Assembly (NCBI GenBank): GCA_963573385.1
Contig: CAUYLG010044502.1
Coordinates: 28,277 to 92,276, forward strand
Length of the DNA stretch: 64,000 nucleotides
Source of the DNA: Cacajao melanocephalus
Lineage: Eukaryota; Chordata; Mammalia; Primates; Pitheciidae
Direction: 5' to 3'
Position 1 is the first letter of the stretch. The number at the start of each line of letters is the position of its first letter. Shown here one piece after another: positions 63,798 through 64,000 of this stretch. Under the pieces are notes generated by a model that was given only the letters and a program-made list of their open reading frames with translations, had not been told where the DNA came from and ran no database searches. Both the position numbers and the translations under genes were made by a program.

Positions 63798-63860
63798 AAA
63801 AAAAAAAACCCCGTAATTCATTTTGTTATTATGGATCTTTTTATTTTGTCAAAGAAATCA

Positions 63861-64000
63861 GAGAGAGAGATCCAAGATGGCCGATTAACAACAGCTCAGG
63901 ATTGTAGCTCCCAGTGAAAGCGCAGAGAGCCAGTGGACGCCGCACTTTCAGACGAATTTTTGTTGCCCACAGACTAGGAGATTCCCGGCGGAGGAGCCAC
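63861..64000 (+). mobile_element. 5' end of a primate LINE-1 (older L1PA/L1PB), sense, continues past the window
   Basis: 'gagagagagatccaagatggc', 'aacagctcaggattgtagct', 'cccagtgaaagcgcagagagc', 'tttttgttgcccacagactag' and 'gagattcccggcggaggagcc' match the first about 140 bases of an older primate L1 5' UTR. Several CpGs remain, which is unusual in this window. Because the extreme 5' end is present, the element may be full-length; its body lies outside the window. Confidence 0.9.
63873..63883 (+). promoter_or_regulatory. YY1 site of the L1 promoter
   Basis: CAAGATGGCCG, the conserved YY1-binding motif at the start of primate L1 5' UTRs, which positions transcription initiation at +1 (established knowledge). 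The motif is intact here. Confidence 0.85.

Overview
The window reads as nuclear DNA of an anthropoid primate, most likely human. It carries Alu copies of older (J) and younger (S/Y-like) type, THE1/MST MaLR LTRs, MLT2A-type HERV-L LTRs and primate-type LINE-1, on a background of old mammalian MIR, L2, MER5 and L1M. CpG is scarce. I see no protein-coding exon, RNA gene, CpG island, CRISPR array or prokaryotic feature. Open frames are short and unrelated to known domains, except where they are decayed LINE-1 ORF2. The window is therefore intergenic or deep intronic.

Layout. 1-9.4 kb: two antisense Alus, MIRs, a sense L1M 3' end (5.8-6.7 kb) and an old repeat at 7.8-9.1 kb split by a later insertion. 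9.4-16 kb: three sense L2 pieces, three related copies of an unnamed old module, an MLT2A solo LTR (12.77-13.31 kb), an L1M tail and two MER5 pieces. 16-28 kb: a 5'-truncated L1 (16.85-18.0 kb), an LTR-like old repeat, Alus, MIR, MER5 and long stretches of apparently single-copy DNA. 28.2-34.55 kb: a near full-length antisense L1 with an Alu and a second L1 nested inside and an internal ORF2 deletion. 34.6-37 kb: THE1 LTR, L1 fragment, pyrimidine tract and an unassigned LTR. 37.8-41.5 kb: an antisense L1M that contains a striking 33-bp inverted duplication. 41.5-54 kb: MIR, L2, Alu, a second MLT2A LTR with a perfect 5-bp target duplication, an AT hairpin, a 133-bp direct duplication in otherwise unique DNA, an L1M with nested Alu, and a compound CA/CT microsatellite. 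54.1-58.8 kb: a 4.7-kb repeat-poor island. 58.8-64 kb: MST LTR, then a sense L1M interrupted by an AluJ and by an ERV1-type LTR (4-bp target duplication). Finally the intact-looking 5' end of a primate L1, with its YY1 site, runs off the window.

Nothing here works as a set of cooperating genes. The interest lies in transposon stratigraphy, promoter-bearing elements (L1 5' ends, HERV-L LTRs) and a few rearrangements and DNA-structure motifs visible in the sequence. Family names come from recognition of consensus motifs, not from a repeat search. Boundaries are approximate unless a target-site duplication is given.
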